NCBI GenBank assembly: GCA_035702985.1
Contig: DASSZD010000211.1
Span: 1 to 7,969, forward strand
Length of the DNA: 7,969 nt
Reading direction: 5' to 3'
Source: JAKAXG01 sp035702985
GTDB taxonomy: Bacteria > Actinomycetota > Acidimicrobiia > Acidimicrobiales > Palsa-688
Shown: positions 6,317 through 7,969 of the stretch, in pieces
Layout of the letters: each line of letters begins with the position of its first letter
Numbering within the stretch: position 1 is the first letter of the stretch
Position numbers and translations under genes: made by a program
The notes under the pieces: model-generated
What the model was told of the DNA's origin: nothing
Database searches by the model: none
Seen by the model: only the letters and a program-made list of their open reading frames with translations

Positions 6317-6323
6317 TCTGTGA
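6317..6323. repeat. Junction between the two IS110 copies (TCTGTGA)
   Basis: The left end of copy 1 and the right end of copy 2 (by transposase direction) meet at one TCTGTGA with no extra bases. The two elements therefore share a single core, as expected when one element is inserted by core recombination at the edge of the other. Confidence 0.75.
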
Positions 6324-6355
6324 AGAGAATCAATCGTGAGTGGACCGCGGGACGT

Positions 6356-7618
6356 TCATGCGGCTTTGCGGAGGTTGACGCTGTAGCCGAGGGCTTGGAG
6401 TTGGCGGATGTGGTGGTCGCGTTGGCGGTCAGGGTTGTTTCGCTGCGTGAACCAGTCGCCTCCGAGGTCTTGGTAGTCGCAGTTGTTTGTGAGCAGGTGC
6501 CAGCAGATGACGAGGATGGAGTGTCCGACGGCGACGGCGGCTTTCTTTTTGCCGATGCGGCGGGAGAGACGCCAGAACTGGGCGGCCAGGTAGGTGTCGC
6601 GGCATCGGCCTGCTCGCCAGGCGCATTGGTTGAGCATTTCGCCCAGCCAGCGGTCCCCGGGGCGGGTCTTGCCGGAGTGGCGTTTCCCGCCGGTGATGTT
6701 GGTGCCCGGTGCCATGCCAGCCCAAGAGGCGAGGTGCCCGGCGGTGGCGAAGCGGCTCATGTCCACCCCGATCTCGGCGAGAATCGCTTCGGCGGCCCGC
6801 TCGCCGACGCCGGGGATGGTGCACAAATGGCGGCGGGCCTCAGCGAAAGGGACGCCGTTCTCGCTGACCTGGGTGGCGAAGAGCGAGTCGATCTGTTCGT
6901 CGAGGCGGGCGATCTGGCGCTCCAGGTATTCGGCGTGGTCAACAGCTATGCCGATCATCAGGGCGTGATGGTCGCCGAAGCGGCCCCGCAACGCCTCTCG
7001 CAGGGAGGGGATCTTCTTGCGCATGATCCCTTTGGACAGATCGGCCAAGGCCTCGGGGTCGCGTTCGCCCGAGACGAGAGCCTTGAGCATCAGCCGGCCC
7101 GAGACGGTCAAGATGTCGGAGGCGACCACATCCAGCTTGATCCCGGCGTCCTCGAGGGTCTTCTCGATCCGCTGGAACTCGGCGGTAACGGACTGCACCA
7201 GCCGTTTGCGATACCGGGTCAGGTCTCGCAACTGGCGGATCACCTCGGGGGGAACAAAGCTTGCCCGCAGCAGGCCGTGTTCGAGCAGTTCGGCCAGCCA
7301 CTCGGCGTCGAGCACGTCGCTCTTGCGGCCCGGGACGATCTTGACATGCTGGGCGTTGACCAGCCGCTGAGCGAACCCTCGTTCTTCGAGCACATACCAC
7401 AGCGGCTTCCAATAGGACCCAGTCGCTTCCATCGCCACCTCGGTCACACCCTCAGAGGCGAACCAGTCCGCCATCGCCTCGAGACCCGAGGTGAACGACG
7501 GAAAGTAGCGGGTCTCCTTCCGGCGGCCACGACCACCTGCGCCCGGGGTGCGAACGCAAGCAACCACCTCGGCCTTGCCGATGTCGATCCCAGCACACCG
7601 CTCCACCAACACATCCAT
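6356..7618 (-). CDS. IS110-family transposase (DEDD recombinase), copy 2
   Basis: The product is 420 aa, the same length as copy 1, with the same landmarks: GIDIGKAEV (Asp12), VAMEATGSYW (Glu64), SDVLDAEWLAELL (Asp101, Asp104), CTIPGVGERAAEAI and SWAGMAPGTNITGGKRHSG. Thr309 again replaces the serine expected in ISGGK-type motifs. ATG 7618 is chosen because AGGAGGT lies upstream at 7632-7626 and because the N-terminus MDVLVERCAGIDIGK then aligns with copy 1. An in-frame ATG 84 bases further upstream would add 28 residues read through the noncoding left end and is unlikely. The frame is intact. Differences from copy 1 cluster at residues 24-48, 188-207 and 221-250. Confidence 0.95.
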   Translation of the reverse strand: MDVLVERCAGIDIGKAEVVACVRTPGAGGRGRRKETRYFPSFTSGLEAMADWFASEGVTEVAMEATGSYWKPLWYVLEERGFAQRLVNAQHVKIVPGRKSDVLDAEWLAELLEHGLLRASFVPPEVIRQLRDLTRYRKRLVQSVTAEFQRIEKTLEDAGIKLDVVASDILTVSGRLMLKALVSGERDPEALADLSKGIMRKKIPSLREALRGRFGDHHALMIGIAVDHAEYLERQIARLDEQIDSLFATQVSENGVPFAEARRHLCTIPGVGERAAEAILAEIGVDMSRFATAGHLASWAGMAPGTNITGGKRHSGKTRPGDRWLGEMLNQCAWRAGRCRDTYLAAQFWRLSRRIGKKKAAVAVGHSILVICWHLLTNNCDYQDLGGDWFTQRNNPDRQRDHHIRQLQALGYSVNLRKAA

Positions 7619-7648
7619 CCCTACCACCTCCTGTTCAACAAACGGGCA

Positions 7649-7824
7649 GGTCAGGCGGGGTCTGTCGATCAGCGAAGCTGTGAAGCGCGTACGAGACAAC
7701 AATCCGAGGTGCCGGGCAGACCCCTGGCATCAGTCTGTGAGACGGGCTCATACGCACCAAGCACGAGCGAGCTCAGCCTGACCCACCGCGATTCTCATCC
7801 ATCGAGGCGGCCAACGGCCATGGG
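7649..7824 (-). ncRNA. Candidate bridge RNA of IS110 copy 2
   Basis: It is equivalent to the copy 1 block. On the minus strand GGTGC (7758-7754) pairs with GCACC (7712-7708) around CTCACAGA (7741-7734), the CTG-N4-CAG hairpin (7733-7724) and a right loop containing GGGGTCTG (7724-7717). CTCACAGA is identical to the ribH-start target at 7835-7828. Further 3', CTTCACAG (7685-7678) is identical to this element's right end at 6325-6318. Copy 1 instead has CTTACAGA in both places, so this part changes together with the element end. That covariation is the strongest evidence for a donor-binding loop. Transcript ends are unknown; the coordinates delimit the conserved block. Confidence 0.6.
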
Positions 7825-7827
7825 GGA

Positions 7828-7835
7828 TCTGTGAG
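7828..7835. other. IS110 target site at the ribH start codon (TCTGTGAG)
   Basis: The right junction of the IS pair. TCTGT is shared with the other two junctions, and its GT begins the GTG start codon of ribH at 7831. The eight bases TCTGTGAG also occur in both candidate guide RNAs (6224-6231 and 7734-7741), as expected of a target guide. Confidence 0.65.
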
Positions 7836-7969
7836 CGGGGACGGCACCGACGGGGGCCGCACGTTCGAGGGAACGCTGAGCGGCACCGGCCTGCGGGTGG
7901 CGATCGCGGCGGCCCGGTTCAACGACACCATCGTCAACCGCCTCCTGGACGGGGCCCGCGACGGGCTGC
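7831..7969 (+). CDS. ribH: 6,7-dimethyl-8-ribityllumazine synthase, N-terminal part
   Basis: Forty-six codons run from GTG 7831 off the right edge. The product starts MSGDGTDGGRTFEGTLSGTG and continues LRVAIAAARFNDTIVNRLLDGARDGL, matching the first strand and helix of lumazine synthase (family pattern: IAIVVARFN...I...LL.GA...L, with ARFN at the substrate-binding loop). RibH condenses 5-amino-6-ribitylaminouracil with dihydroxybutanone phosphate in riboflavin synthesis. The rest, about 110 residues, is outside the window. The start codon lies directly on the IS target core. Immediately upstream, the IS tip supplies GGGGGA (7822-7827), which could serve as a ribosome binding site. An ATG at 7820 reads only three codons before a stop and is not the start. 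Confidence 0.88.
   Translation, partial: MSGDGTDGGRTFEGTLSGTGLRVAIAAARFNDTIVNRLLDGARDGL

Larger units (their letters stand above)
4806..6317 (-). mobile_element. IS110-family insertion sequence, copy 1 (1512 bp)
   Basis: Boundaries come from alignment with the adjacent copy: similarity starts at TCTGT (4805) and the next TCTGT is at 6317, giving 1512 bp; the crossover within TCTGT cannot be placed exactly. On the transposase strand the element has a 213-base noncoding left end (6105-6317), one transposase gene and a short right end of about 36 bases (4806-4841). This is the layout of the IS110 subgroup, whose guide RNA lies upstream of the transposase. There are no terminal inverted repeats at the tips. 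Subterminal sequences are related in inverted orientation: CCACCACGATTCTC at 6275-6288 against the reverse complement of GAATC...CGTGAGTGG at 4816-4830. Confidence 0.8.
6318..7828 (-). mobile_element. IS110-family insertion sequence, copy 2 (1511 bp)
   Basis: It extends from the shared TCTGT at 6317 to the TCTGT at 7828. It has a 38-base right end (6318-6355), a transposase gene and a 210-base noncoding left end (7619-7828). It is one base shorter than copy 1, in the same orientation, and similar along its whole length. Its left tip reads GGCCATGGGGGATCTGT and abuts ribH. Subterminal inverted similarity is again seen: CCACCGCGATTCTCATCC (7783-7800) against the reverse complement of GAGAATC...CGTGAGTGG (6325-6342). 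The copies differ too much to be a recent duplication of one element; they look like two related elements that reached the same site separately. Confidence 0.8.

Noticed and set aside
6296..6340. A sigma70 promoter created at the junction of the two IS copies, as in IS110 circles
   Set aside because: TTGATT (6333-6328 on the minus strand) could be a -35, but no acceptable -10 lies 16-18 bases downstream.
7619..7702. 28-residue N-terminal extension of the copy 2 transposase
   Set aside because: The extension is read through the conserved noncoding left end, has no counterpart in copy 1, and bypasses the AGGAGGT-ATG start at 7618.
6320..7834. A long open frame (504 codons) on the plus strand across IS110 copy 2
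   Set aside because: It is exactly antisense to the transposase, whose protein is clearly recognisable and conserved in copy 1; the plus-strand product is repetitive Gly/Ala/Asp-rich shadow sequence.

Overview
The window looks like chromosomal DNA from a high-GC actinobacterium. The genes are GC-rich throughout, GTG starts are used, and there is a mycothiol ligase (MshC), an enzyme essentially confined to Actinomycetota. A member of Acidimicrobiia or a neighbouring class is possible, but the sequence alone does not settle it.

Left part (1-4642), ordinary chromosomal genes. A YceH/DUF480-family gene (minus strand) runs off the left edge. It is divergent from an alpha/beta-hydrolase gene (plus), and a short 22-23 bp tandem repeat lies between them. 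The hydrolase converges on mshC (minus), with two GC-rich hairpins in the gap. Upstream of mshC on the same strand is a ferritin-like/diiron 'metal-dependent hydrolase' (PF10118 type). It is divergent from a TetR-family regulator whose gene runs, 10 bases apart, into an alkyltransferase-like (ATL) DNA-repair gene. The TetR/hydrolase intergenic region is unusually AT-rich. It holds a good -35/-10 pair for the hydrolase with an inverted-repeat, operator-like site over the -10.

Middle (4637-4796). Five 32-bp direct repeats, each with a TGACGG...CCGTCA hairpin, start inside the stop codon of the ATL gene and fill what was once the ATL-ribH spacer.

Right part (4806-7828), the most interesting piece. 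Two related IS110-family elements (1512 and 1511 bp, transposases of 420 aa each, about 80% identical by hand comparison) stand head-to-tail on the minus strand. All three junctions share TCTGT, and the right-hand junction is the start codon of ribH (lumazine synthase), which runs off the right edge. Each element has a noncoding block of about 210 bases upstream of its transposase. These blocks look like IS110 bridge RNAs: one loop contains 8 bases identical to the ribH-start target, and a second loop contains 8 bases identical to that element's own right end. The second-loop match changes between the two copies together with the element end. This lets a guide-RNA model and an order of insertion be proposed from sequence alone. 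RNA folding, RNA-seq and database comparison could not be run here.
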